Part shown: positions 40,044 through 48,397 of the stretch, one piece after another | Numbering within the stretch: the stretch's first letter is position 1 | Layout: each line of letters opens with the position of its first letter | Source: Mesorhizobium sp. | GTDB lineage: Bacteria > Pseudomonadota > Alphaproteobacteria > Rhizobiales > Rhizobiaceae | DNA length: 64,000 nucleotides | Direction: 5' to 3' | NCBI RefSeq assembly: GCF_023954305.1 | Contig: NZ_JAMLIG010000001.1 | Location: 3,554,001-3,618,000, forward strand | Notes under the pieces: generated by a model | Told to the model about the DNA's origin: nothing | Databases searched by the model: none | The model's input: only the letters and a program-made list of their open reading frames with translations | Made by a program: the position numbers and the translations under genes

Positions 40044-42602
40044 ATGAAATCGCATGCACGGGTCGTGGTCATCGGCGGAGGCGTCGTCGGCGCCTCGGTG
40101 CTCTATCATCTGGCGCGGTTCGGCTGGACCGATGTCGTTCTCATCGAGCGCGACGAGCTGACCAGCGGCTCGACCTGGCACGCAGCGGGGGGCATGCACA
40201 CGATCAACGGCGACCCGAACGTCGCCAAGCTGCAGAAATATACGATCGAGCTCTACAAGGAGATCGAGGAGCTGTCCGGCCAGGCGACGGGCGTGCACAT
40301 CACCGGCGGCGTGCTGCTCGCGGCCACCGAGGCGCGGATGGACTGGCTGCGCGGCGTGGTGGCCAAGGGGCGCTATCTCGGGCTCGACCTGGAGGAAATC
40401 TCGGCTGAGGAGGCGCATCACCTGATGCCACTGCTCGATCCGTCGCAGTTCGTCGGGGCGGTTCGCAATTCCGAGGACGGGCATCTCGATCCGTCGGGCG
40501 TAACGCATGCCTATGCCAAGGCGGCGCGGAAACTGGGCGCGGAGATCGAGCGCTTCACCAAGGTGGAGGACATCGTGCGCCGCGAGGACGGGATGTGGCG
40601 CGTCATCACCAACAAGGGCGAGGTTGTGGCCGAGCGTGTGGTCAACTGCGGCGGGCTTTGGGCGCGCGAGGTCGGGCGCATGGTCGGGCTCGAACTGCCG
40701 GTGCTCGCCATGGAACACATGTACCTGATCACCGAGAACATGCCGGAAGTGGCGGAGGTGAACCGCACCACCGGCAAGGAGGTGATCCACGCGGTCGATT
40801 TCGACGGCGAACTCTATCTACGCCAGGAGCGCGGCGGCATGCTGATGGGCACCTACGAGAAGGCCAACAAGCCGTGGTCGGAATTTTCGACGCCGTGGAA
40901 TTTCGGCCACGAGCTGCTGGAGCCGGACATCGACCGCATCGCGCCGTCGCTGGAGGTGGGGTTCCGGCACTTCCCGGCCTTCCAGAACACCGGCATCAAG
41001 CAGATCATCAACGGGCCGTTCACCTTTGCGCCGGACGGCAACCCGCTTGTCGGGCCGGTGCGCGGACTGCCGGGGTTCTGGGTCGCCTGCGGCGTGATGG
41101 CGGGCTTTTCGCAGGGCGGCGGCGTCGGATTGTCGCTCGCGCAGTGGATGATCAACGGGGATCCTGGCGCCGACATCTGGGCGATGGACGTGGCGCGCTA
41201 CGGCAGCTGGGCGACCATGGCCTATACCAATGCCAAGGTGCGCGAGAATTATTCTCGGCGTTTCTCCATCCGGTTCCCGAACGAAGAACTGCCGGCCGGG
41301 CGCCCGCTGAAAACGGTGCCGATCCATGACCTGCTGGAGGCCAAGGGCGCGCAGTTCGGCGCGAGCTTCGGGCTCGAAGTGCCGCTCTGGTATGCGCCGG
41401 AGGGAGTGAAGGACGAGTTTTCCTGGCGGCGCTCGAGCGATTTTGCCCATGTCGGGCGGGAGGCAAAACGGGTGCGCGAGGGCGTCGGCCTGTCGGATAT
41501 TTCCGTCTTCGCCAAATACAAGGTGACCGGGCCGGGCGCCGAGGCGTGGCTGGACCGGATGCTCGCCTGCCGCCTGCCGAAGGAAGGGCGCATGACGCTG
41601 GCGCCGATGCTGAAGGAGGACGGCGGGATCATCGGCGATTTCACGCTGGCGCGGTTGGCGCCTGATGCCCCCTCATCCGGCTCGCTGCGCTCGCCACTTT
41701 CTCCCCGAGGGGAGAAGGAAAAAGGGCAGACGGCGGCGTCCCTCCTCTCCCCGGCGGGGAGAGGGTGGCCCGATGGGCCGGGTGAGGGGGCTTTGTCCGA
41801 GTGGTTCATTGCCGGTTCGGGCGTGGCCGAGGAATTCCATATGCGCTGGTTCGAGAAGCACCTGCCGGCGGATGGATCGGTGAGGATCGAGGCGTTGGGG
41901 ATGAAGCTGGTCGGGCTGGGGCTCGCGGGGCCGAGGGCTCGCGAGGTCCTGCAGAAGGTGACGCGCGCGGATCTGTCGAACGCGTCGTTTCCGTTCATGG
42001 CGATCGCGAAGATCGACATCGGCATGGCGCCGTGCCTGGTCGGGCGCGTCAGCTATACGGGCGACCTCGGCTACGAGATCTGGATGGCGCCGGAATACCA
42101 GCGCCACGTCTTCCAGACGCTGATGGCCGCAGGCGAGGAGTTCGGCATCGGCCTGTTCGGGTCGCGCGCGCTCAACGCGCTGCGGCTCGAGAAGGGCTAC
42201 GGCTCCTGGGCGCGCGAATACCGGCCGATCTATTCGCCGGTCGAAGCGGGGCTGGACCGGTTCGTCGCCTGGAACAAGGAGGCCGCCTTCATCGGCAAGG
42301 CGTCGGCCGCGGCGGCGAAGGCCAACGGTGGGAAATATCGCCTCAGGACGTTCATCATGGAGGCGACCGACGCCGACGTGATCGGCGACGAGGCGATCTG
42401 GCACGACGGCAGGGTGGTCGGCTGGGTGACGTCGGGCGGCTATGCGCATGCGTCGGGCAGGTCGGTGGCGCTGGGCTACGTGCCTAGGGAGGTCGCGGAT
42501 TCGACGGCGGGGTTCGAGATCGAGCTGTTGGGAAGGCGGCACAAGGCGGCCGTGCAAGCGGCGCCGCTGTTCGACCCGGAGCAGACGCGGATGCGGGGGT
42601 AG
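40044..42602 (+). CDS. Dimethylglycine/sarcosine dehydrogenase-like FAD enzyme with GcvT domain and repeat insertion
   Basis: An 852-residue protein with an N-terminal FAD-dependent DAO domain ('VVVIGGGVVGASVLYHLA', 7-24; 'SGSTWHAAGG', whose His is the usual covalent-FAD residue) and a C-terminal aminomethyltransferase (GcvT)-like folate domain. This fits N-demethylation of dimethylglycine, sarcosine or a related amine with transfer of C1 to tetrahydrofolate. Residues about 542-583 ('PDAPSSGSLRSPLSPRGEKE...') come from a type B repeat at 41668-41790 that stays in frame. The GcvT fold resumes directly after with 'EWFIAGSGVAEEFHMRWFEKHLP'. Confidence 0.92.
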   Translation: MKSHARVVVIGGGVVGASVLYHLARFGWTDVVLIERDELTSGSTWHAAGGMHTINGDPNVAKLQKYTIELYKEIEELSGQATGVHITGGVLLAATEARMDWLRGVVAKGRYLGLDLEEISAEEAHHLMPLLDPSQFVGAVRNSEDGHLDPSGVTHAYAKAARKLGAEIERFTKVEDIVRREDGMWRVITNKGEVVAERVVNCGGLWAREVGRMVGLELPVLAMEHMYLITENMPEVAEVNRTTGKEVIHAVDFDGELYLRQERGGMLMGTYEKANKPWSEFSTPWNFGHELLEPDIDRIAPSLEVGFRHFPAFQNTGIKQIINGPFTFAPDGNPLVGPVRGLPGFWVACGVMAGFSQGGGVGLSLAQWMINGDPGADIWAMDVARYGSWATMAYTNAKVRENYSRRFSIRFPNEELPAGRPLKTVPIHDLLEAKGAQFGASFGLEVPLWYAPEGVKDEFSWRRSSDFAHVGREAKRVREGVGLSDISVFAKYKVTGPGAEAWLDRMLACRLPKEGRMTLAPMLKEDGGIIGDFTLARLAPDAPSSGSLRSPLSPRGEKEKGQTAASLLSPAGRGWPDGPGEGALSEWFIAGSGVAEEFHMRWFEKHLPADGSVRIEALGMKLVGLGLAGPRAREVLQKVTRADLSNASFPFMAIAKIDIGMAPCLVGRVSYTGDLGYEIWMAPEYQRHVFQTLMAAGEEFGIGLFGSRALNALRLEKGYGSWAREYRPIYSPVEAGLDRFVAWNKEAAFIGKASAAAAKANGGKYRLRTFIMEATDADVIGDEAIWHDGRVVGWVTSGGYAHASGRSVALGYVPREVADSTAGFEIELLGRRHKAAVQAAPLFDPEQTRMRG
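41668..41790. repeat. Palindromic mosaic repeat, type B, copy 2, inside a coding gene
   Basis: CCCCCTCATCCGGC at the left and GCCGGGTGAGGGGG at the right flank two inner hairpins, as in the copy at 38883-39008. Here the element is inside the dimethylglycine-dehydrogenase-like frame without a stop and adds about 41 residues. Confidence 0.85.
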
Positions 42603-42679
42603 GCGTTCGTCGCCGCGATGCGGATCTGCGACAGACATTGGAGCACAGCAGGCAGGCCCGAATTCGTTGCGAGCTGAGT

Positions 42680-42708
42680 TTGTACATGGTAGGCTGGATT
42701 ATGTACAA
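42680..42708. promoter_or_regulatory. Inverted repeat upstream of vapB, candidate operator
   Basis: TTGTACAT and ATGTACAA are perfect 8-nt inverted repeats spaced by 13 nt, ending 17 nt before the antitoxin ATG. VapBC modules commonly repress themselves by binding such dyads. The sequence is direct; the binding is inferred. Confidence 0.65.
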
Positions 42709-42725
42709 GAAACCGAGAGGCAGCG

Positions 42726-42986
42726 ATGGCACTGCACATCCAGGATAGGGAAGCCGATCGCCTGCTGCGTGAGTTTGCGCGCAAGCGGGGCATCGGGTTG
42801 ACAGCTGCAGTGAAAGTGGCGGTGACGGAGGCCAACGCGATCGCCGAAGCGAAGAAGCCGCCTCGTGCCGGGTCGTTGGCAGAACGGATAAGGCCGCTCG
42901 TCGAGGAGGTGCGTGCGCGACGGATCGGCGTCGAGCCTGTGGACCACAAGGCATTGATGGACGATCTGTGGGGTGAAAACGACTGA
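42726..42986 (+). CDS. vapB: VapB-type antitoxin
   Basis: An 86-residue protein of the small Rhizobiales VapB family ('MALHIQDREADRLLREFARKRG', then 'LTAAVKVAVTEAN'), with a ribbon-helix-helix-type N-terminus. It overlaps the toxin gene by 1 nt, and an inverted-repeat operator lies upstream. Confidence 0.88.
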   Translation: MALHIQDREADRLLREFARKRGIGLTAAVKVAVTEANAIAEAKKPPRAGSLAERIRPLVEEVRARRIGVEPVDHKALMDDLWGEND

Positions 42987-43375
42987 TGTTCATCGAGACG
43001 TCGGCCATCGTTGCCATCCTCCTAGAAGAGCCCGACGCTCCGCACCTTCTGGAACGGATCGAAATCGATCCTGCGCCAACGACAAGCGTCGTCAATGCTG
43101 TCGAGGCTACGATCAGCGTCGGAAAGCAGATCCGCAACTATGAGCGGGCTTGGGTCCTTGTCCGATCCTTCATGGAGGAAGCTCGGCTGCAGGTGGAGGG
43201 TATTCCGGCGGACGCGCTCGATGGGATTGTCGATACCTATCTGCGCTACGGGAAGGGCACCGGCCACCCGGCCAGACTGAATTTCGGCGATTGCTTCTCC
43301 TACGCATTGGCGAAGCGGGCCGATCTCGAGCTTCTGTACAAGGGTGGCGATTTTTCGCAGACCGATCTGGCCTGA
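42986..43375 (+). CDS. vapC: VapC-type PIN-domain ribonuclease toxin
   Basis: A 129-residue PIN-domain protein. Expected acidic residues are E in 'NAVEATISV' (about 38) and D in 'NFGDCFSYALA' (about 101) with a further acidic site near 'GGDFSQTD'. The N-terminal position that is Asp in most PIN proteins is Glu4 here ('MFIETSAIVAIL'). Activity may be altered but Glu occurs in some relatives. Coupled with the antitoxin. Confidence 0.88.
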   Translation: MFIETSAIVAILLEEPDAPHLLERIEIDPAPTTSVVNAVEATISVGKQIRNYERAWVLVRSFMEEARLQVEGIPADALDGIVDTYLRYGKGTGHPARLNFGDCFSYALAKRADLELLYKGGDFSQTDLA

Positions 43376-43425
43376 CGGGTGAAATGGCAGTGTGTGCTGC
43401 AATCGGACTCCTCGAGGGCAATTCG

Positions 43426-44102
43426 ATGAAATCTCCTCTGTCCCTCCCCCTCGGCCGCACTGCCGCAATCTTCATCGACCTGCAGGAAGAGCACCGGCGC
43501 GATGCGGGTTCCTGGCGGAGGGATTCGACGACGTGCTTGCCAACGCGGTGGCGCTGCAAGCGGCGGCGCGGGCGTCGGGCGTACCGCTGTATCACTATGC
43601 CTATGTGGTCGACGGCAGGACCGATGCAGGGAGCTTTCGCCCGACCAAGGCTGATGGGCGTCCCGTCTTCTCCGACAAGGAGGATCCCAATTCGGCCATC
43701 TGCCCGGAGGTGGCGCCGCTGCCGGGCGAGCGTGTGGCGGTCAAGGACCGGGCGAGTTCGTTCCGGGACGATTTCGGGCCGGAATTGAAGTCGCGCGGCG
43801 TCGAGTGGATCGTCGTTTGCGGCGTCTGGACCGGGGCCTGCGTCTACGAGACGGTGAAGGACGCGCAGGCGCTGGGGTTCCGTGTGCTGGTGGTCAAGGA
43901 CGCCTGCGCCAGCGGCACGCGGACGATGCACGAAACGGCTATCCTCAACCTCGCCAACCGGCTCTATGGCGGCGGGGTGGTCACGACCGAGGCGGCGGTC
44001 GCGCTGCTTTCGGGCGAGGAGGCCGAGGTGTGGCTGGCGATGAGCGCCGTGCCACTACGCTACAACTATTGCAATGCCAGCGGCCTGTTCAACGGGTTGT
44101 GA
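43426..44102 (+). pseudogene. Frameshifted isochorismatase-family cysteine hydrolase
   Basis: The N-terminus reads 'MKSPLSLPLGRTAAIFIDLQEEHRRD' from the ATG at 43426 (GAGGG upstream), then the frame fails. The matching remainder ('GFLAEGFDDVLANAVALQAA', 'VVCGVWTGACVYETVKDAQALGF' with the catalytic Cys) continues in another frame to 44102. A one-base loss near 43504-43506 explains this. The whole would be about 226 residues. It may be a true mutation or a sequencing error; either start alone gives a broken protein. Confidence 0.8.
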
Positions 44103-44248
44103 CGATGCTTTCTTAGAGGATCCCGCCGGTACTACGGCCGTCGAAGTTTCGGCATGCGGCGCGTGGGAAGCACCTTCCATGCAAGTCTTGCGAAAAACAT
44201 CCCCCAGCGATATCTTCCCTTACGGCAGCCATTTCGTAGGGGGAGATC

Positions 44249-44710
44249 ATGAAAAGGCTTCCTGTAGCGTTCGCCGCTCTGTGCCTGTCATCAACAATGT
44301 CCTTGGCAGCCGTCGAATTCCAGGGATCGTTATGCATCACCTCCATAACCCCGATTTGCCCGAGTTGGGGATGGACCGTAGGAACTTGCGTTGGAGTCAG
44401 GTTTGGGCCGCCAAACCTGGGCGGCAACGGCCCAAGTACCGGCTTTTCTGTGTTCAGTCATAACTTTGCTGCTGGCTACGTCCTGCCCGTCGGGTCGCTC
44501 GTCGGTACGACTTTCCGCTCTGTGCAGGGGTATAAGGTTCATCGCGGCGCGTACACGTTCAACGGGACAAAGATGCGGTTCACCTCACAGGTGCCGGCGG
44601 TTCCCACGATTGCGACGACATCGATTACCCAGGTGGGTGGCTTCCAGAAGTGGGACGATCTGACGGGGTGCACAATCACGTTTCGGACAAGCCTGACTAG
44701 GAAGCCTTAG
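44249..44710 (+). CDS. Small exported protein of unknown function
   Basis: A 153-residue protein with a signal peptide (1 to about 20, 'MKRLPVAFAALCLSSTMSLA') and Ser/Thr/Gly-rich, beta-like remainder with four cysteines. GGGGGAG precedes the ATG. I recognise no family. It sits alone between the broken hydrolase and another small gene, with moderate coding character, and is plausible rather than certain. Confidence 0.65.
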   Translation: MKRLPVAFAALCLSSTMSLAAVEFQGSLCITSITPICPSWGWTVGTCVGVRFGPPNLGGNGPSTGFSVFSHNFAAGYVLPVGSLVGTTFRSVQGYKVHRGAYTFNGTKMRFTSQVPAVPTIATTSITQVGGFQKWDDLTGCTITFRTSLTRKP

Positions 44711-44882
44711 CTTCGCGCTTCATTCAGGGCAGGGGAAGGGTGTCACTTCGCTGCTGGCGACGTGGTGATTGTGACCATCCTGCAACACGATGAGCAAAGC
44801 GAGAGCCTCGTGAAGAACGCGGGTTGTGATCCGTGCCGAATCCTTCAGCATCAGTGAAAACGGCTCGGCAAGGGGCAGGGAC

Positions 44883-45215
44883 ATGGTGGGGACTGTGCTG
44901 GCGGCGCTGGGCGTCGCCGCGACGGTAGAACTGGGCGTGGCGGATCTGCCGCCGCTCGACGCGGTGGGCAAACTCGCGGACGCGATCGCGCTGTCGAAAT
45001 CGTGCCCAAGCCTGCAACTGGACAAGGAGACGGTGTCGCGCACGCTGGCTAAGGCTGGGATCAACATCGCGCCGCTCATCGGCGAGGTGACCCAGCGCAG
45101 CCAGTCGATGGCGCTGCACTACGTCCTCCTCGACTACAAGGACGCCTGCGCGCTGGCCCGCGACCGCTACGGCAAAGACGGAAAGAGCGCGGCGGGTTTC
45201 CTGGCGGAGCGGTAG
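44883..45215 (+). CDS. Small hypothetical protein, possibly exported
   Basis: A 110-residue protein beginning with a hydrophobic stretch ('MVGTVLAALGVAATVELGVA') that may be a signal or membrane segment, then a helical part with cysteines at 'SKSCPSL' and 'KDACAL'. I used the ATG at 44883 with AGGGGCAGGG upstream; 44826 is an alternative start. No family is recognised. It converges on the next gene with 4 nt between. Confidence 0.6.
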   Translation: MVGTVLAALGVAATVELGVADLPPLDAVGKLADAIALSKSCPSLQLDKETVSRTLAKAGINIAPLIGEVTQRSQSMALHYVLLDYKDACALARDRYGKDGKSAAGFLAER

Positions 45216-45219
45216 GCGC

Positions 45220-46425
45220 TCAGGCGGTTGCCAGGGCGCGCGACAAGGCCGGCGCGAGGTCGCCGGCGCCGGCAATCTCGATCGTCTCCAGGCCAAGCCA
45301 GTCGGCCATGAGGCGCAGCTCGGCCAGCAGTTGTTCGGCGGTTTCGGCCGGGGCGTGCGGCTCGGAATGGGCCGACTGGACCCTGAGCACGGATGCCGCG
45401 CGGTCGGCCTTGAGGTCGACGCGGGCGACGATGCGCTCGCCGAGCAGGAAGGGCAGGACGTAATAGCCGTAGGCGCGCTTTTCCGCCGGCGTGTAGATCT
45501 CGATGCGGTAGCGGAAGTCGAACAGGCGCTCGGCGCGGGAACGCTCCCAGACCAGCGGGTCGAAGGGAGCGAGAAGCGCGCGGGCTTCGACCTTTCGTGG
45601 AAAGCGCGCATCCGGCGAGAGCCACGCCTGCTGGCTCCAGCCCTCGACAGCGACGGGGAGGAGCGAGCCCTCCTCGACCAGCTCGGCGATGCGGTCCTTG
45701 TAGCCTTCGGCCGGCAGGCGGAAATAGTCGCGCAGGTCGGACGCGGTGGCGACCCCGAGCGCCCGCGCGGCGATACGGGTGAGTTCGCGATGCGCCTCCG
45801 CCTCGTCGGGCACGGGCAGATCGCGGACAGCCTGCGGGATGACCCGATGCGGCAGGTCGTAGACGCGCTCGAAGCTCGGCCGGCGCGTGGAGGCGGTGAT
45901 CTGTCCGGCCCAGAACAGCCATTCGAGCGCATGCTTGGTGTCGCTCCAGCCCCACCAGCCGCCCTGGCCCCTGTCGCCCTCGATGTCGGAGGCGGCCAGG
46001 CCGCCTTCGCTCTCGATCCGGCGGAGGAGGTCGGCGATGAAGTCGCGGCGCTCGCGGCCGAATTCGGCCAGCCGTCCGTAGATGTTCTCGTGTCGCTCGG
46101 CGCGGCGCATGCGCCATTGCCACAGCGGCCAGGCTTCCAGCGGCAGCAGCGAGGCCTCGTGGGCCCAGTACTCGAATAGGACGCGGCGCTTCGACCAGGC
46201 ATTGTCCTCGAGCAGCGCCTGCGGATAGGGACCGAGCCGCGAGAACAGCGGCATGTAGTGGGCGCGCACGATGACCGAGACGGAATCGATCTGGAACAGG
46301 CCGAGCCGCGCGAGAACCTTGTTCAGGTGGCGGCGCGTCGGCACCCCGTCGGGCCGCGGCTCGGCAAAGCCCTGGGCGGCGAGCGCGACGCGGCGGGCGG
46401 CGGCGATGGACAGTTTTTCGCGCAA
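45220..46425 (-). CDS. AlkX/YcaQ-like winged-helix DNA glycosylase
   Basis: A 401-residue protein of the AlkZ/YcaQ (HTH_42) superfamily, which excises bulky or alkylated bases or unhooks crosslinks. The catalytic-motif region reads 'FQIDSVSVIVRAHYMPLFSRLG', i.e. Gln-x-Asp as in AlkX/YcaQ. Winged-helix repeats follow ('GQGGWWGWSDTKHALEWLFWAGQI', 'FDFRYRIEIYTPAEKR'). The start is TTG at 46425 with GGAG six nt upstream; no ATG gives a better N-terminus. Confidence 0.88.
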   Translation of the reverse strand: MREKLSIAAARRVALAAQGFAEPRPDGVPTRRHLNKVLARLGLFQIDSVSVIVRAHYMPLFSRLGPYPQALLEDNAWSKRRVLFEYWAHEASLLPLEAWPLWQWRMRRAERHENIYGRLAEFGRERRDFIADLLRRIESEGGLAASDIEGDRGQGGWWGWSDTKHALEWLFWAGQITASTRRPSFERVYDLPHRVIPQAVRDLPVPDEAEAHRELTRIAARALGVATASDLRDYFRLPAEGYKDRIAELVEEGSLLPVAVEGWSQQAWLSPDARFPRKVEARALLAPFDPLVWERSRAERLFDFRYRIEIYTPAEKRAYGYYVLPFLLGERIVARVDLKADRAASVLRVQSAHSEPHAPAETAEQLLAELRLMADWLGLETIEIAGAGDLAPALSRALATA

Positions 46426-46526
46426 AGGAATCTCCTGCCCGGAGATTTGAGGAAAGGACGGAAGGCGGCAACCCGAAAACGGCGCGAAGGGAGTGGCTGC
46501 TGACAATGGGTTGGCAGGAGGGGCAT

Positions 46527-46553
46527 GTCCTTCCCCCACAAGGGGGGAAGGAC
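46527..46553. repeat. Perfect hairpin, half of a type A repeat
   Basis: GTCCTTCCCCC and its complement form an 11-bp perfect stem around a short loop in the gap between the AlkX-like gene and the NQO gene. The core CCCCCACAAGGGGGG is like the arms of the type A repeat. It may also work as a terminator of the NQO transcript on the minus strand. Confidence 0.65.
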
Positions 46554-46562
46554 CGGCGCCCG

Positions 46563-47147
46563 TTACACCTTCGCCAGCTTCTTTCTCACACGCGCGAGAA
46601 AGCGCTCGCGGCTTTGCGGCGTCGAGACGTCCATCAGGTAGTGCGCCATGTAGACGGTGCGGCATTTCCAGCCGCACAGGGCGCGGATGCCACGCAGGAT
46701 GGTCTTGCGGCCGGGATGGCCGATGAGGACGGAGATCCAGAACGGCGCGCCGCAGGTGGTGATGACGGCCACCAGGCGCATGTGGGTAAGGGTCGGCACG
46801 ATGCCCCCCGTCGGCGCCAGCCGGAAGGCGACCTCGAGGCCCCAGACGCGGTCGAACCAGCCTTTCAGCATCGCCGGCAGGCCATACCACCAGGTTGGGT
46901 AGACGAAAACGAGGCCTTCGGCCCAGCGCAGCGCCTCGATGTGCGGCTGCAGCGCCGGGTCCGAGGGGGCCCGGTCGTTGTAGTGGCGGCGCTCGTCGGC
47001 GGTCATCACCGGGTCGAACCCTTCGCCGTAGAGGTCGGTCAGCCGCGTTTCGTGGCCGAGCCGGTCCAGCGTCGCCAGAACTTCATCCCGCACCGCGGCG
47101 GTGAAGCTCTCGGGCACGGGATGGCAGTAGACGACGAGGATGCGCAT
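46563..47147 (-). CDS. NAD(P)H:quinone oxidoreductase (flavodoxin-like fold), copy 1
   Basis: A 194-residue NQO/KefF-type flavoprotein: 'RILVVYCHPVPESFTAAVRDEV' (2-23), 'LVFVYPTWWYGLPAMLKGWFDRV' and 'TTCGAPFW'. It likely reduces quinones or nitro compounds with two electrons. Followed upstream by a related copy at 47159 (same fold, lower identity), so the pair arose by old duplication. Confidence 0.9.
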   Translation of the reverse strand: MRILVVYCHPVPESFTAAVRDEVLATLDRLGHETRLTDLYGEGFDPVMTADERRHYNDRAPSDPALQPHIEALRWAEGLVFVYPTWWYGLPAMLKGWFDRVWGLEVAFRLAPTGGIVPTLTHMRLVAVITTCGAPFWISVLIGHPGRKTILRGIRALCGWKCRTVYMAHYLMDVSTPQSRERFLARVRKKLAKV

Positions 47148-47158
47148 GCGGGCTAGCT

Positions 47159-47740
47159 TCAGAACCGGTCCATCGCGGCCGTGACCTTGCGCATGAACAC
47201 GGCGCGCGTGTCGTCGGTCGAGCGGTTCATGTCGTAGTGGGCGAGATAGGTGAAAGGCGCGCGCGGCTTTACGGTGGCGCGCAGCAGCCGGGTGACCAGC
47301 TTGCGCGGCGGGTCGCCCATTAGGAAGGCGCGCCAGCGCGCCCCGCCATAGGTCGTCACCGTCGCCACCTTCGAAATGTTGTGCAAGCAGGTTCTGGCTC
47401 GGCCGTCGACCATTTCGAACGATACGCCGGGGACAAAGACCCGGTCGAAGAAGCCTTTCAGGATGGCCGGATAGCCGAAGTTCCAGACAGGGAAAGAGAG
47501 AACGAGCGCCTCGGCGGCGCGCAGGCGGTCGACATAGGAGGAGATGGGACCGAGATTGTGCTCGACCTCATGATAGTTGAGCCGCTCCTCGCGCGTCATG
47601 CGCGGATCGAAGTTCTCCGCATAGAGATCGCAGTCGTCGACCCGGTGGCCGCGGGCGGCGAGCCGATCAAGAATCAGGCGATGCAGCACGGCGTTGTAGC
47701 TCGTCTCGACAGGGTGGGCGTGAAGGACGAGGACTTTCAT
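47159..47740 (-). CDS. NAD(P)H:quinone oxidoreductase (flavodoxin-like fold), copy 2
   Basis: A 193-residue paralog of the neighbouring gene: 'KVLVLHAHPVETSYNAVLHRLI', 'LVLSFPVWNFGYPAILKGFFDRVFVPG' and 'VTTYGGARWRAFLMGD'. Its start overlaps the stop of the AT-rich gene (ATGA), so it is coupled to it. Confidence 0.9.
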   Translation of the reverse strand: MKVLVLHAHPVETSYNAVLHRLILDRLAARGHRVDDCDLYAENFDPRMTREERLNYHEVEHNLGPISSYVDRLRAAEALVLSFPVWNFGYPAILKGFFDRVFVPGVSFEMVDGRARTCLHNISKVATVTTYGGARWRAFLMGDPPRKLVTRLLRATVKPRAPFTYLAHYDMNRSTDDTRAVFMRKVTAAMDRF

Positions 47741-48390
47741 TTGTTTTGTGCCGATACTAGCGAAACTTCAACAAGTTGCTCGAAAGATCGAGCATTCATA
47801 TTTGGTTCTTCTTTACATAAATTGAATAGACTTTGCTTTGGATCGCTTAGATCAAAAAATACATGAAAGAATGTATCAATGCGCGCTTCTGATACATATA
47901 AATATTTCTCGACGTCAGAAAATAGAACGCCAATGTCCTCCCACTTGGCGACTTTGTCGGAGTGGGCAACAAACTTGTTTCGTGCATCCGTTAAGCGTGT
48001 AAATTCAACGTCGTCAAAATCGCAGAACTCATCGCGAAATGAGCAATACCGTTTCCGAGCATTGTTGCTCGCACTGATCCCGAAGCGATTGAGATAGCTA
48101 TCAATCGGTTTCCTATCCACGACGTCGGATTCGCTCATTTTCGCTCGTAATGACCTAAACGAGAGGTCGCCACTGATCTTGGATGTTGCCTTTCCATAAT
48201 TCAGTATCATTCTGTCTATCGCCAGATTCTGAATGTATCGAAACGGTCTGCCAATTGCTAATCCATTGATATCGTCAGCTTTTTTATCCAATATACTGAA
48301 AACGCAATATGCTTCGTAAGTGCCTACCACAATCTGTGCTAGTCGTTCTAATGATCTATACAATTCGGATGCAAGATCGTGCCGAGCCAT
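47737..48390 (-). CDS. AT-rich gene with HEPN-like RxxxxxH motif, possible AbiU2-type defence protein
   Basis: A 217-residue helical protein with the motif 'DARNKFVAHSDK' (Arg-x5-His), the catalytic signature of HEPN ribonucleases and of AbiU2-like proteins. Its base composition is visibly AT-rich compared with all neighbours, and its codon use differs, which suggests transfer. It lies only 7 nt from the FAD oxidase gene upstream and overlaps the NQO gene downstream, so it has been fitted into the row without breaking either. The defence role is inferred from the motif; family match is not certain. Confidence 0.75.
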   Translation of the reverse strand: MARHDLASELYRSLERLAQIVVGTYEAYCVFSILDKKADDINGLAIGRPFRYIQNLAIDRMILNYGKATSKISGDLSFRSLRAKMSESDVVDRKPIDSYLNRFGISASNNARKRYCSFRDEFCDFDDVEFTRLTDARNKFVAHSDKVAKWEDIGVLFSDVEKYLYVSEARIDTFFHVFFDLSDPKQSLFNLCKEEPNMNARSFEQLVEVSLVSAQNK

Positions 48391-48397
48391 TGCCGCT

